This document shows, piece by piece, positions 6,527 to 13,394 of a DNA stretch of 14,354 bases (position 1 is its first letter; each line of letters begins with the position of its first letter). The notes beneath the pieces were generated by a model that worked only from the letters and a program-made list of their open reading frames with translations, was not told the DNA's origin and did no database searches. Source of the stretch: Candidatus Coatesiibacteriota bacterium (GTDB taxonomy: Bacteria; RBG-13-66-14; B26-G2); NCBI GenBank assembly GCA_003647715.1, contig QMNJ01000025.1:1-14354 (forward strand), written 5' to 3'. Both the position numbers and the translations under genes were made by a program.

Positions 6527-7771
6527 ATGGGCTTTGAGTTCTTCATAGCACTTCGCTATCTTATTGCCAGGAGGAAACAGGCGTTTCTAACCCTGATAAC
6601 TGTCATCTCCGTTCTCGGTGTAATTGTTGGAGTGGCGGTTCTCATTGTGGTAATGAGCGTGATGAACGGCTTTGAGGTAGATATAAGGGATAAGATACTG
6701 GGAAACCGGGCGCATATAATCATCAATCATATTGAGAAGAAGGGAATTAAAGACCACGAGGACATCATAGAGAAGGTGGAGAAGATTGATGGTGTTCTTG
6801 GTGCCTCGCCCTATGTCTTAACAGAGGCAATCGCCTCCTCACGCTATGATACCATCGGCGTTGTGGTTCGTGGTGTGAAGCCAGATGAGGAGAAGAAGGT
6901 TTCAAAGATTGCTCACAATATTAAGAAAGGGGTGTTTGACTTTGATGTCCCCAAAGAATCTGACGATGAGGAGCTGGCGGGGGGTATTGTGGTGGGGGTA
7001 TTACTGGCGGACCGTCTTGGGGTCTCACTCAACGACACCATAACACTGACCCTTCCCCGTCAGGTGTGGTCGCCCTTTCACCCTGTTCCGGCGGTTGAGA
7101 GAAATTTCAGGGTTGTTGGCATATTCTACACCGGTCTTTTTGAATATGACTCCAATCTGGTCTATGTGGACAGGGAACAATTGCAGGATGCCATAGCCCA
7201 GAGGGGAGTGGTTAATGGTATAGAGGTGAAGGTTGAGGACATATTTGCTGTTGACGGTATTGCACAGAGGATGAAGGAGCGTTTGGGATTCCCCTATCTG
7301 ATTCAGACCTGGAAGGAGACCAACCGCTCGCTCTTCTATGCTCTGCGATTGGAGAAGGTAACTATGTTTATTATACTTCTGCTGATAATATTTGTCGCAG
7401 CGCTAAACATCATTTCGTCACTAATAATGTCGGTGATTGAGAAAACCCGTGACATAGGTATATTGAGGTCTCTTGGTGCTACCAGGGGTGCCATCAGGCG
7501 GATATTCATCTATGAAGGTAGCATTGTGGGTGTGGTGGGCACGGTCTTAGGTGTGGGTCTGGGGCTTCTGGTGGCAATATTATTGCGGGACTATGTGCAG
7601 ATAGGGCTCCCGAAGGATGTTTATTATATTGACCACCTTCCGGTAGTAATATCTATCAGGGATATAATTCTGGTTGGTGTGTCGGCGGTTGCTATCAGTA
7701 TTCTATCAACCATCTACCCGGCTTTCAGGGCATCAAGGTTAGACCCGGTGGAGGCGATAAGGTATGAGTGA
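6527..7771 (+). CDS. lolC: LolC/LolE-type lipoprotein-releasing ABC permease
   Basis: The 414-residue protein has the family layout. A cytoplasmic N-terminal stretch FFIALRYLIARRKQAFLTL is followed by TM1 (about 20-45, with VAVLIVVMSVMNGFE), a periplasmic MacB-like core domain (about 46-270), and three C-terminal helices in an FtsX domain (about 275-400). Conserved EKTRDIGILRSLGAT and the ending YPAFRASRLDPVEAIRYE are present. In diderms the complex extracts acylated lipoproteins from the inner membrane and passes them to LolA. Only one permease is encoded before lolD, so a homodimeric (LolF-like) transporter is likely. It overlaps lolD by eight bases. The start has no Shine-Dalgarno and lies just behind an extended -10, so translation may be leaderless. 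MacB-type permeases are the main alternative, but the four-helix layout and N-terminal motif favour Lol. Confidence 0.92.
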   Translation: MGFEFFIALRYLIARRKQAFLTLITVISVLGVIVGVAVLIVVMSVMNGFEVDIRDKILGNRAHIIINHIEKKGIKDHEDIIEKVEKIDGVLGASPYVLTEAIASSRYDTIGVVVRGVKPDEEKKVSKIAHNIKKGVFDFDVPKESDDEELAGGIVVGVLLADRLGVSLNDTITLTLPRQVWSPFHPVPAVERNFRVVGIFYTGLFEYDSNLVYVDREQLQDAIAQRGVVNGIEVKVEDIFAVDGIAQRMKERLGFPYLIQTWKETNRSLFYALRLEKVTMFIILLLIIFVAALNIISSLIMSVIEKTRDIGILRSLGATRGAIRRIFIYEGSIVGVVGTVLGVGLGLLVAILLRDYVQIGLPKDVYYIDHLPVVISIRDIILVGVSAVAISILSTIYPAFRASRLDPVEAIRYE

Positions 7772-8474
7772 GAACAACACAGTTCTTAAAGCAATGGGTA
7801 TCCATCGCATATTTCCATCTGGGATGACTGAGCTTCATGTCCTAAAGGGTGTAGATTTTGAACTAAAGAGAGGTGAGGTGGTCTCACTCCTCGGTTCATC
7901 GGGTTCGGGCAAGTCAACGCTATTGCATATCCTTGCAGGTCTTGACACTCCAACCGATGGGACGGTAATGTGGGGTGATACAAACATATTCGCTCTGAAA
8001 GACAGGGTTCGCTCTTATCTGAGGAATGCTAACCTGGGGTTTATCTTCCAGTTTCACCACCTGTTCCCGGAGTTGACAGCACTGGAGAATGTGATGTTGC
8101 CATTGTTGATAGGCGGGTCAGACAAAAGTGAGGCAAGAAAGAAGGCAGAAGGTCTTTTAGAGAGGTTCGGGCTATCTGATAGAGCGGAGCATTTTCCATC
8201 GCAGTTGTCAGGTGGGGAGGCGCAGAGGGTGGCGGTTGCCAGAGCGATTGTAAGCGAGCCACAGATATTGCTGGCAGATGAGCCATCAGGCAACCTGGAC
8301 AGCGAGAACAAGAAGATACTGCATGGTATGCTCCTGGATATAAGTGCTCAGTTCGGGACTGCAATCTTGATTGCAACCCACAACATTGAACTTGCAATGA
8401 TTACTCAGCGTATATTGTATTTGACCGATGGAAGATTGAGCGATAGGTCACCAAGTGGTGGTATTGTGGTTTGA
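7764..8474 (+). CDS. lolD: LolD lipoprotein-releasing ABC ATPase
   Basis: At 236 residues this is a compact single-domain ATPase of the LolD/MacB/FtsE group. It shows Walker A GSSGSGKS (44-51), Q-loop FIFQFHHLFPELTALENV (Q96), signature LSGGEAQRVAVARA (148-161), Walker B ILLADEPSGNLD (168-179) and the H-loop ATHN near residue 209. FQFHHLFPELTALENVMLP is very typical of LolD. It powers lipoprotein release by the LolC-type permease encoded immediately upstream. The ATG lies inside the end of lolC (ATGAGTGA), with GGAGG nine bases ahead, so the two are co-translated. The stop is only 10 bases from the stop of the convergent fumarase-type gene, with no clear hairpin terminator between them. Confidence 0.94.
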   Translation: MSENNTVLKAMGIHRIFPSGMTELHVLKGVDFELKRGEVVSLLGSSGSGKSTLLHILAGLDTPTDGTVMWGDTNIFALKDRVRSYLRNANLGFIFQFHHLFPELTALENVMLPLLIGGSDKSEARKKAEGLLERFGLSDRAEHFPSQLSGGEAQRVAVARAIVSEPQILLADEPSGNLDSENKKILHGMLLDISAQFGTAILIATHNIELAMITQRILYLTDGRLSDRSPSGGIVV

Positions 8475-8484
8475 TTTTAATTAA

Positions 8485-9033
8485 TTATCTTCTGTTCCCA
8501 TACAAACTTTTTCCCCTGGCATCTATGCCAACAAACACAGGCATCCTGTCAAGCTCCAGTTTGTATATCGCCTCGGGTCCGAGGTCGGCAAGCGCCACCA
8601 CCTCCATTGATACGATGCTCTTGGATAATAGAGCCGCTGTGCCTCCCGTCGCAGAGAAATAGACGGCGCCATATTTCACCATTGCGTCAATGACATATTG
8701 CGAGCGCTCGCCCTTGCCTATCGTGCCAGAGAGACCGTGCTTGAGCAAAGCAGGTGTGAAGGCATCCATCCTTGAGGAGGTGGTGGGTCCGGCGGAGTTA
8801 CACACATAGCCCGGCTTTGGCGGGCAGGGACCCATATAGTATATGACCTGCCCCTTGAGGGGGATAGGTGGTTTGTCACCCTTTGCGATGAGTTCGTTTA
8901 GCACCTTGTGAGCGGTGTCTCGGGCGGTATAGACGATGCCAGAGAGGAGAACAAAATCGCCTGCAGAAAGCGAATCTATGGTTTTCCTAGTGAGGGGTGT
9001 CTTAATTGACTTCGCTTCGTCCATCGCCTTCAA
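8485..9033 (-). CDS. Class I fumarate hydratase (or tartrate dehydratase), beta subunit
   Basis: The 182-residue protein is the separate C-terminal (beta) subunit of the Fe-S fumarase family. Visible signatures are LSGIVYTARDTAHKVL, the highly conserved YYMGPCPPKPG then NSAGPTTSSRMD, GKGERS, and FSATGGTAALLS followed by ADLGPEAIYKLE. The beta subunit supplies part of the substrate pocket, while the [4Fe-4S] cysteines sit in the alpha subunit, which is not in this window. It interconverts fumarate and malate, or dehydrates tartrate; sequence alone does not separate these. The start is taken as TTG at 9033 because GGAG stands six bases before it; an in-frame ATG at 9024 has only AAGG two bases ahead and is less well placed. 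It is apparently monocistronic, convergent with lolD, and preceded by an extended -10 element. Confidence 0.9.
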   Translation of the reverse strand: MKAMDEAKSIKTPLTRKTIDSLSAGDFVLLSGIVYTARDTAHKVLNELIAKGDKPPIPLKGQVIYYMGPCPPKPGYVCNSAGPTTSSRMDAFTPALLKHGLSGTIGKGERSQYVIDAMVKYGAVYFSATGGTAALLSKSIVSMEVVALADLGPEAIYKLELDRMPVFVGIDARGKSLYGNRR

Positions 9034-9064
9034 TTATAACTCCAAGATATAACGATTTATAAGG

Positions 9065-9073
9065 ATTATAACA
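9065..9073 (-). promoter_or_regulatory. Extended -10 promoter (TGTTATAAT) of the fumarase-type gene
   Basis: The nine-base element TGTTATAAT reads on the minus strand in an AT-rich 104-base gap (9034-9137). Its -10 ends 31 bases before the TTG start, placing transcription near 9058 with a leader of about 25 nt that contains the GGAG ribosome binding site. No good -35 is seen. Nothing else is recognisable in this gap. Confidence 0.55.
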
Positions 9074-9137
9074 ATATATTCTAAGAACATTATTTAATCA
9101 TGTTTAATATTATCCTTTATGGGTTATATAAGGGAAT

Positions 9138-10985
9138 CTACCTTACGAGAATAATAGTTCTGGTTGAGGTGGAGGTATTGGACTCCAGGCGGCAGAAATA
9201 GACGCCGTTTGAAACCATAGCACCGCTGTCGGATATGCCGTTCCAGGTGACATTGTGGTCACCCACTCCGACAACTGCATCCTCCAGCAGGCGCACCAGT
9301 TTACCGCTCACATCATAGATGGCTATCCTCACATTCTGGCTCTCGCCCTCAACCGAATACTCTATGGTGACCATCTCTGAGAATGGGTTAGGGTATGAGT
9401 TCACAAGGGTTGCTTTTGCCTCCTCAGTCTCTGTGCTCTTGGGGTAAATGGTGGTCTGGTCTGATACTACGACTGTATCAGATATCAAGCCCTCAATTCT
9501 GTATGTAATGCTCTCGGTCTCATCTATTATGGGGTCCTTATATGAGTTCTTGCCAGAAGGAATTTCTGTTAAGATTGTGAATTCGTCCTCATCGTAGAGT
9601 TTACGCTTGAGCGTCCATTTTTCTATTGATTGTATATTCCTCCATTTGAGTGTCACAAATCTGCCACTCTGAGACGCCTTCAGAGAGGGGTCCTGATAGG
9701 TGAAGGGGCTGGAGATGCCATTGTGGAGTGGACCACCGCTCTCCATAGCCCACGGGCTTGCCACATAGACCACATCAAGGTCGTAGAGATAAAGCCCACC
9801 CTGCTCGTTTACAATGATGAATTCAGCGTAGCCGTCGCTGTCTATGTCGCCATAGGCAGGTGTGGATGAGTAAGTGCCCTCAGGTGCATTTCTGGGGAAT
9901 CCCTCAACCATACTACCATCGTAGTTAAGAGCGACCTCTTCACCCTGATATGAGATGCCAAAGACCTCCAGTTCGCTGTCCATATCTATATTTACAAGGA
10001 CTGGCGAGCTCAAGAATCCGCCCTTTCTGGAGGTGTATGAACCGACCTCTAATCCATCCACACTATATAGTTTTATTGAGCCGGTCTCTGCCTGTGGGAT
10101 GCCCGTGGTCACTGCTATCTCATAGACACCATCGCTGTTCATATCACCAACTGCTGGCGTGGTTATGGCACCATGGGTGATTATCCCGTCGCTTATGTCA
10201 ACGGGGAAGTGGGGAAGTGAGGTGCCGTCATCGTCTATGCCATATAGGGTGCCGTCCACGGAGCAGATGAATACCTCAAGTTTTAAGTCCCTGTCAACAT
10301 CGGCGAGGGAGAAACCACCCATAAACTCGGTGGTTGTTCTGTATGACCACTCAGATAGGGAGGGGTCTTCCACACCTACAGCATATATCGTGCCATCGGT
10401 TGAGGCGAAAATAATCTCGGGGATACCGTCTGCGTCTATGTCCGATACCGCCACATCCGAGGTTATAGACCGGTTAGATACAATGGTCTTTGTAATATGG
10501 TTTCTAATATCTATCAGCAGGAGACCGCTCTCCGGCTGTGGTTGAACGATGAAGGTGTAATTGTCATCAATATATGCGGATGGAGAGGAGGTGGGCTGTC
10601 TGCCCGTCAGTTCATACCTCTCTCCACCAGCGGGAGACATATTATAGGGAAATAAGTAAAGCACGCCTTCATCGGTTGTCCATACTACATCTTTCTGGTT
10701 GTCGTCGTTTGTATCTAACAGAAGAGGGGTTAGCGTCTCACCGGAGGTCTCTATATCTAACGACTTGTATTTAACCCTGTTGAAGCCGGCTCTGTCCTGC
10801 AATAGGATATGTAATCCATTATCCCAGGAGCATATAACTATATCAGTAAATCCGTTATCGTCTATGTCTGTTACAATTGGTGATGAGAGTAGCACACTTC
10901 CGACCTCCACGGGAAAGCCGGGATGCACGCTCATACCCATAGATAAGACCGCTGATGGCAATGCTAAGAATATTAACCACCTCAT
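9138..10985 (-). CDS. Secreted FG-GAP/VCBS-repeat protein with C-terminal T9SS-type sorting (FlgD-like) domain
   Basis: The 615-residue protein has a signal peptide (about 1-18) and then at least seven calcium-binding-like integrin/FG-GAP repeats, each followed by a hydrophobic strand. Examples are TDIDDNGFTDIVI (39-51), DTNDDNQKDVVW (91-102), SDIDADGIPEIIF (181-193), ADVDRDLKLEVFI (228-240), GDMNSDGVYEIAV (280-292), VNIDMDSELEVFG (331-343) and GDIDSDGYAEFII (379-391). These predict a beta-propeller. Residues about 435-510 look like a fibronectin-III-type sandwich. The last ~87 residues (NSYPNPFSEMVTIEYS ... YDVSGKLVR ... WNGISDSGAMVSNGVYF) are a type A T9SS/FlgD-Ig-like sorting domain. It is therefore inferred to be exported to or across the outer membrane. 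The ATG has no Shine-Dalgarno and lies nine bases behind an extended -10. It follows the barrel gene with 45 bases between. Ligand unknown. Confidence 0.88.
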   Translation of the reverse strand: MRWLIFLALPSAVLSMGMSVHPGFPVEVGSVLLSSPIVTDIDDNGFTDIVICSWDNGLHILLQDRAGFNRVKYKSLDIETSGETLTPLLLDTNDDNQKDVVWTTDEGVLYLFPYNMSPAGGERYELTGRQPTSSPSAYIDDNYTFIVQPQPESGLLLIDIRNHITKTIVSNRSITSDVAVSDIDADGIPEIIFASTDGTIYAVGVEDPSLSEWSYRTTTEFMGGFSLADVDRDLKLEVFICSVDGTLYGIDDDGTSLPHFPVDISDGIITHGAITTPAVGDMNSDGVYEIAVTTGIPQAETGSIKLYSVDGLEVGSYTSRKGGFLSSPVLVNIDMDSELEVFGISYQGEEVALNYDGSMVEGFPRNAPEGTYSSTPAYGDIDSDGYAEFIIVNEQGGLYLYDLDVVYVASPWAMESGGPLHNGISSPFTYQDPSLKASQSGRFVTLKWRNIQSIEKWTLKRKLYDEDEFTILTEIPSGKNSYKDPIIDETESITYRIEGLISDTVVVSDQTTIYPKSTETEEAKATLVNSYPNPFSEMVTIEYSVEGESQNVRIAIYDVSGKLVRLLEDAVVGVGDHNVTWNGISDSGAMVSNGVYFCRLESNTSTSTRTIILVR

Positions 10986-10994
10986 AGCGAAACT

Positions 10995-11003
10995 ATTATA
11001 ACA
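10995..11003 (-). promoter_or_regulatory. Extended -10 promoter (TGTTATAAT) of the FG-GAP protein gene
   Basis: On the minus strand TGTTATAAT ends nine bases before the ATG at 10985, so transcription is expected about three bases upstream of the start codon. No Shine-Dalgarno fits in the intervening AGTTTCGCT. This gives the gene its own promoter although it follows the barrel gene by only 45 bases. Confidence 0.6.
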
Positions 11004-11030
11004 GAATAGGAGTTCTCAGTATATAAAAAA

Positions 11031-12353
11031 TCAGAAACTGCCTTTAAGTAAACTCCCAATTATCATCTGACGGTTTTCCTTTATTGATGTATCAGGGTTA
11101 TCGTAACTGGGGTCCCACATTGAATATCCGTAATACGATATAAGTTCAATATTATCACTTATTGTCAGGTTGAACGAAGGCGTGAAGGTATGGTGGAAGT
11201 TCACATCTTCATTAATATACGTCGTAACATCGTCAACTGCGGAGGTGTGCGGATAGATGAGTTCCCATAGAAATGAAATTGAACTACTCTTATTCAGCAA
11301 GTATTCAGCACCCGCAAATAGCGAGATATCCATCGTTGAATCTTTATTTATACCGAAAGTGTCGCTCTTGTTAAACTTGAAGTAATTCAACTTCATCCCG
11401 CCAATAATATTCACAAATAGAGGAATAGTAACCTCAGGATATATTGTTATCCACTTTCCACCGGTTATCAAGCCCTCGCTTCTTTCCTCATCCTTATAAT
11501 TATGGAAGGCGAACAGGTTGTAGATGGTAATCCCGTTTGACAGAGGCAGGAACAGTTCTGTTCCGATGTGTATGGTGGATAGGAAGCCCTTTGAGTAGTA
11601 TGGACCATCATTGGGCAGTTCACCGTCTCTTCTCATAACCGCATGCCAGTATTTGGGCATATTACTTGCGAAGCGGTTCATAAATAATGTGTATAGGTCA
11701 CTGGTTGAATTGTCTGTAAAGAAGGTCATTGTAAGCATATTAGAGAAGTTCACTGTTGTGCCAACTATTGTCTTGTCATTGTCTTCTATGCCAAATGCGG
11801 AACTTATCCCCACAGAGCCAATCGCAAAGTCGGTTACGGTTCCATAGGGGTGGTAGTAGGCAATGTTTGATGGTGAATACAATCTTGAATGGTAGGCATT
11901 ATACCATCCGGAATGCCCCATCCTCCACTCCATCAGACCAATGCTGGTAATCTTTGACACAGGAAGGTCTGTTAGGGCTACATAGGCGCTGGCAAGTCCG
12001 GCCCCAAGGTTGCCGACCCCAGCAATATTGTGCTCCTGTGAGTAGATGCCTCTCCACCTGTTAGGAAAGTCACTCTTAGCAGTGTTGCTCATAAGCACTC
12101 TGTCAAATCTTATTGTTGAGATAAGACCAACATCTTCTGTGGTTGACAGTGTGAACTGGATATCAAGGGCACCGTCCCAATAAAACTTTTGGTCACCGTC
12201 ACCACTAACGGAGCCACTCTCCAGACCACCGCCTTTAGTATTATCAAACTGAACAAGACCATACAATGCTCCATTGACATCAAGTTCGGCGGTGAATATT
12301 TGGAGCGGGATTAAAAGAAGGACAGAGATTATCAGGATATTATTACATCTCAT
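11031..12353 (-). CDS. Unrecognised outer-membrane beta-barrel protein
   Basis: I do not recognise a named family. From the ATG at 12353 the protein is 440 residues. That start is preferred over the ATG at 12386 because AGAGGTG stands just before it and because the protein then opens directly with a signal peptide (MRCNNILIISVLLLIPLQIFTA). The mature part begins ELDVNGALYGLVQFD and consists of alternating amphipathic strands rich in Tyr, Trp, Phe and Gly with short turns. It ends in a terminal Phe (IIGSLLKGSF), the usual C-terminal aromatic signal for BAM-dependent outer-membrane insertion. Porin-like or alginate-export/capsule-porin-like folds fit by length (roughly 16-20 strands). It lies upstream of, and in the same direction as, the FG-GAP/T9SS-type protein, which may be a surface partner. 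It is divergent from the endonuclease gene across an AT-rich 94-base gap. Confidence 0.7.
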   Translation of the reverse strand: MRCNNILIISVLLLIPLQIFTAELDVNGALYGLVQFDNTKGGGLESGSVSGDGDQKFYWDGALDIQFTLSTTEDVGLISTIRFDRVLMSNTAKSDFPNRWRGIYSQEHNIAGVGNLGAGLASAYVALTDLPVSKITSIGLMEWRMGHSGWYNAYHSRLYSPSNIAYYHPYGTVTDFAIGSVGISSAFGIEDNDKTIVGTTVNFSNMLTMTFFTDNSTSDLYTLFMNRFASNMPKYWHAVMRRDGELPNDGPYYSKGFLSTIHIGTELFLPLSNGITIYNLFAFHNYKDEERSEGLITGGKWITIYPEVTIPLFVNIIGGMKLNYFKFNKSDTFGINKDSTMDISLFAGAEYLLNKSSSISFLWELIYPHTSAVDDVTTYINEDVNFHHTFTPSFNLTISDNIELISYYGYSMWDPSYDNPDTSIKENRQMIIGSLLKGSF

Positions 12354-12447
12354 AATGCACCTCTGTAATTTTTTATACTTATCCATAGGTAAGGTGGAGT
12401 TATTTTAATATAATACAATAGTCAATGCAACTAACTACAATTATGAT

Positions 12448-13122
12448 ATGGAGAAGAAATATATAGAGAAGATTGTTGAGACATTGATAGATGAGTATGG
12501 TGCTCTTGAGAGGGAAAATCTTGCCGACCCTTTGGATGAGTTAATAAGAACCATAACAAGCCAGAATACCACAGACCGGTTGTCTGACAAGGTATTTAAG
12601 TCCCTGAAGGAGAGATTCCCCCGCTGGGATATGCTTCTCGCCAGTGATGGAATTAAGGATGAGGTTGAGGAGGTAATCAGACCAGCGGGTCTTGCTCCTA
12701 CAAAGGCAGAGAGGATAATTGGTATTATCAGAACAATTAGGGAGCGGGAGGGTAGTATTACACTTGACCGGCTGAGAGAGATGCCCGATGATGAGGTGGT
12801 ATCATATCTTATTAGCATGAAAGGTGTGGGTTTAAAGACCGCCTACTGTGTTCTCGCATTCTCGCTGAGCAGGGATGTCTCACCAGTGGATACTCACATA
12901 CACAGGGTCTCAACAAGAATTGGCATTATCCCAGATGATACCACAAGGGAGAAGGCACATTATATTCTCAATGATATGTTGCCCGAAGGCAGGAGATACC
13001 TCGCCCACCTTGCTATGATAAAGCACGGCAGGATTGTCTGCAAAGCAAGAAAGCCACAGTGTTCAGATTGTTGTGTAAAAATCCATTGTGATTACTATAA
13101 TTCAGGCAGGTTTGATAGTTAG
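12448..13122 (+). CDS. Endonuclease III-like HhH-GPD DNA glycosylase/AP lyase with [4Fe-4S] cluster
   Basis: The 224-residue protein has the full HhH-GPD fold. It starts with ELIRTITSQNTTDRLSDKVF (31-50), where SQNT replaces the SAQ(A/T)TD of classical Nth. The helix-hairpin-helix MKGVGLKTAYCVLAF (124-138) carries the catalytic Lys (K130), and SPVDTHIHRV (145-154) carries the catalytic Asp (D148). The C-terminal cluster loop has C198-x6-C205-x2-C208-x5-C214, exactly the EndoIII spacing. With both K and D present it should be a bifunctional glycosylase/lyase on oxidised pyrimidines, although the substrate range of the SQNT subgroup is less certain. MutY is unlikely because there is no C-terminal Nudix-like domain. 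No Shine-Dalgarno precedes the ATG; a TATAAT (12409-12414) without a good -35 lies 33 bases upstream and may be its -10. The gene appears monocistronic. Confidence 0.9.
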   Translation: MEKKYIEKIVETLIDEYGALERENLADPLDELIRTITSQNTTDRLSDKVFKSLKERFPRWDMLLASDGIKDEVEEVIRPAGLAPTKAERIIGIIRTIREREGSITLDRLREMPDDEVVSYLISMKGVGLKTAYCVLAFSLSRDVSPVDTHIHRVSTRIGIIPDDTTREKAHYILNDMLPEGRRYLAHLAMIKHGRIVCKARKPQCSDCCVKIHCDYYNSGRFDS

Positions 13123-13161
13123 CAATAAGTAGTTTTGATTATCTCAACCAGGTAGATATTC

Positions 13162-13188
13162 CGAACATTCAGGGTTTCATAGTGTTCG
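13162..13188. repeat. Inverted repeat downstream of the endonuclease gene
   Basis: CGAACATT (13162-13169) and AGTGTTCG (13181-13188) can pair over eight positions (one G-U) around an 11-base loop. It lies 40 bases after the endonuclease stop. No T-run follows, so it is not a canonical intrinsic terminator; it may be a weak terminator, an RNA-end stabiliser or an operator. The remaining AT-rich sequence to 13270 shows nothing else I can name. Confidence 0.35.
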
Positions 13189-13274
13189 TCTAATAACAAA
13201 AGTATTGTTGAGTATTAGTTATTTATTAGTATATTCAATAGAATTTATTGTATAATTAATGCTGTTCATTAAGT

Positions 13275-13286
13275 TATAATTATAAT
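13275..13286 (+). promoter_or_regulatory. Tandem -10 hexamers of the tRNA-Thr gene
   Basis: Two perfect TATAAT hexamers lie back to back (13275-13280 and 13281-13286), nine to fifteen bases before the mature tRNA 5' end. Either would start transcription a few bases ahead of the tRNA. TTGTAT at 13248-13253 is a candidate -35 but is 21 bases from the first hexamer, longer than optimal. Confidence 0.5.
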
Positions 13287-13295
13287 AGTTTGTAT

Positions 13296-13369
13296 GCCTC
13301 CGTAGCTCAGGTGGTTAGAGCGGCTGATTTGTAATCAGCAGGTCGTGGGTTCGAATCCTACCGGGGGCT
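13296..13369 (+). tRNA. tRNA-Thr, anticodon UGU
   Basis: The cloverleaf is complete. The acceptor stem GCCTCCG pairs with CGGGGGC (one U-G). The D-stem is GCTC/GAGC with loop AGGTGGTTA. The anticodon stem GCTGA/TCAGC holds the loop TTTGTAA, with anticodon TGT at 13330-13332 reading ACA (Thr). The variable loop is AGGTC and the T-arm GTGGG-TTCGAAT-CCTAC has the standard loop. The discriminator base is T. The 3' CCA is not encoded, so a CCA-adding enzyme is required. A T-run follows immediately and the next coding sequence starts 25 bases downstream. Confidence 0.97.
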
Positions 13370-13372
13370 TTT

Positions 13373-13378
13373 TATAAT
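13373..13378 (+). promoter_or_regulatory. Possible -10 of the LivG-like gene
   Basis: A perfect TATAAT follows the tRNA within four bases and lies 16 bases before the ATG at 13395. Its -35 would fall inside the tRNA T-arm region and is not recognisable. If used, the leader would be about 10 nt without a Shine-Dalgarno. Read-through from the tRNA promoter is an alternative. Confidence 0.3.
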
Positions 13379-13394
13379 ATCTTTCATTGCTGTT

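Noticed and set aside
8475..8484. TTAATTAA palindrome between the convergent lolD and fumarase-type genes
   Set aside because: Pure AT symmetry in a ten-base gap; no GC stem, so not a supported terminator.
10159..10545. 128-codon plus-strand frame inside the FG-GAP gene
   Set aside because: Antisense shadow of repeated, clearly protein-like FG-GAP motifs.
12354..12386. Upstream ATG adding MDKYKKLQRCI to the outer-membrane barrel protein
   Set aside because: No Shine-Dalgarno before it, whereas the ATG at 12353 has AGAGGTG and starts directly with the signal peptide.
12409..12414. TATAAT before the endonuclease gene as a firm promoter
   Set aside because: No -35 and no TG extension; the 94-base divergent gap is AT-rich enough to produce such hexamers by chance, so it is mentioned only in the gene entry.
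12441..12818. 125-codon minus-strand frame opposite the endonuclease gene
   Set aside because: Ser/Ile/Leu-rich shadow of a gene whose Fe-S cysteines and catalytic residues are all intact; no start signals.
13362..13373. GC-rich tRNA 3' end plus T-run as an intrinsic terminator
   Set aside because: The pairing is the tRNA acceptor/T-arm itself; the T-run alone is not evidence for a terminator, though it may contribute to one.
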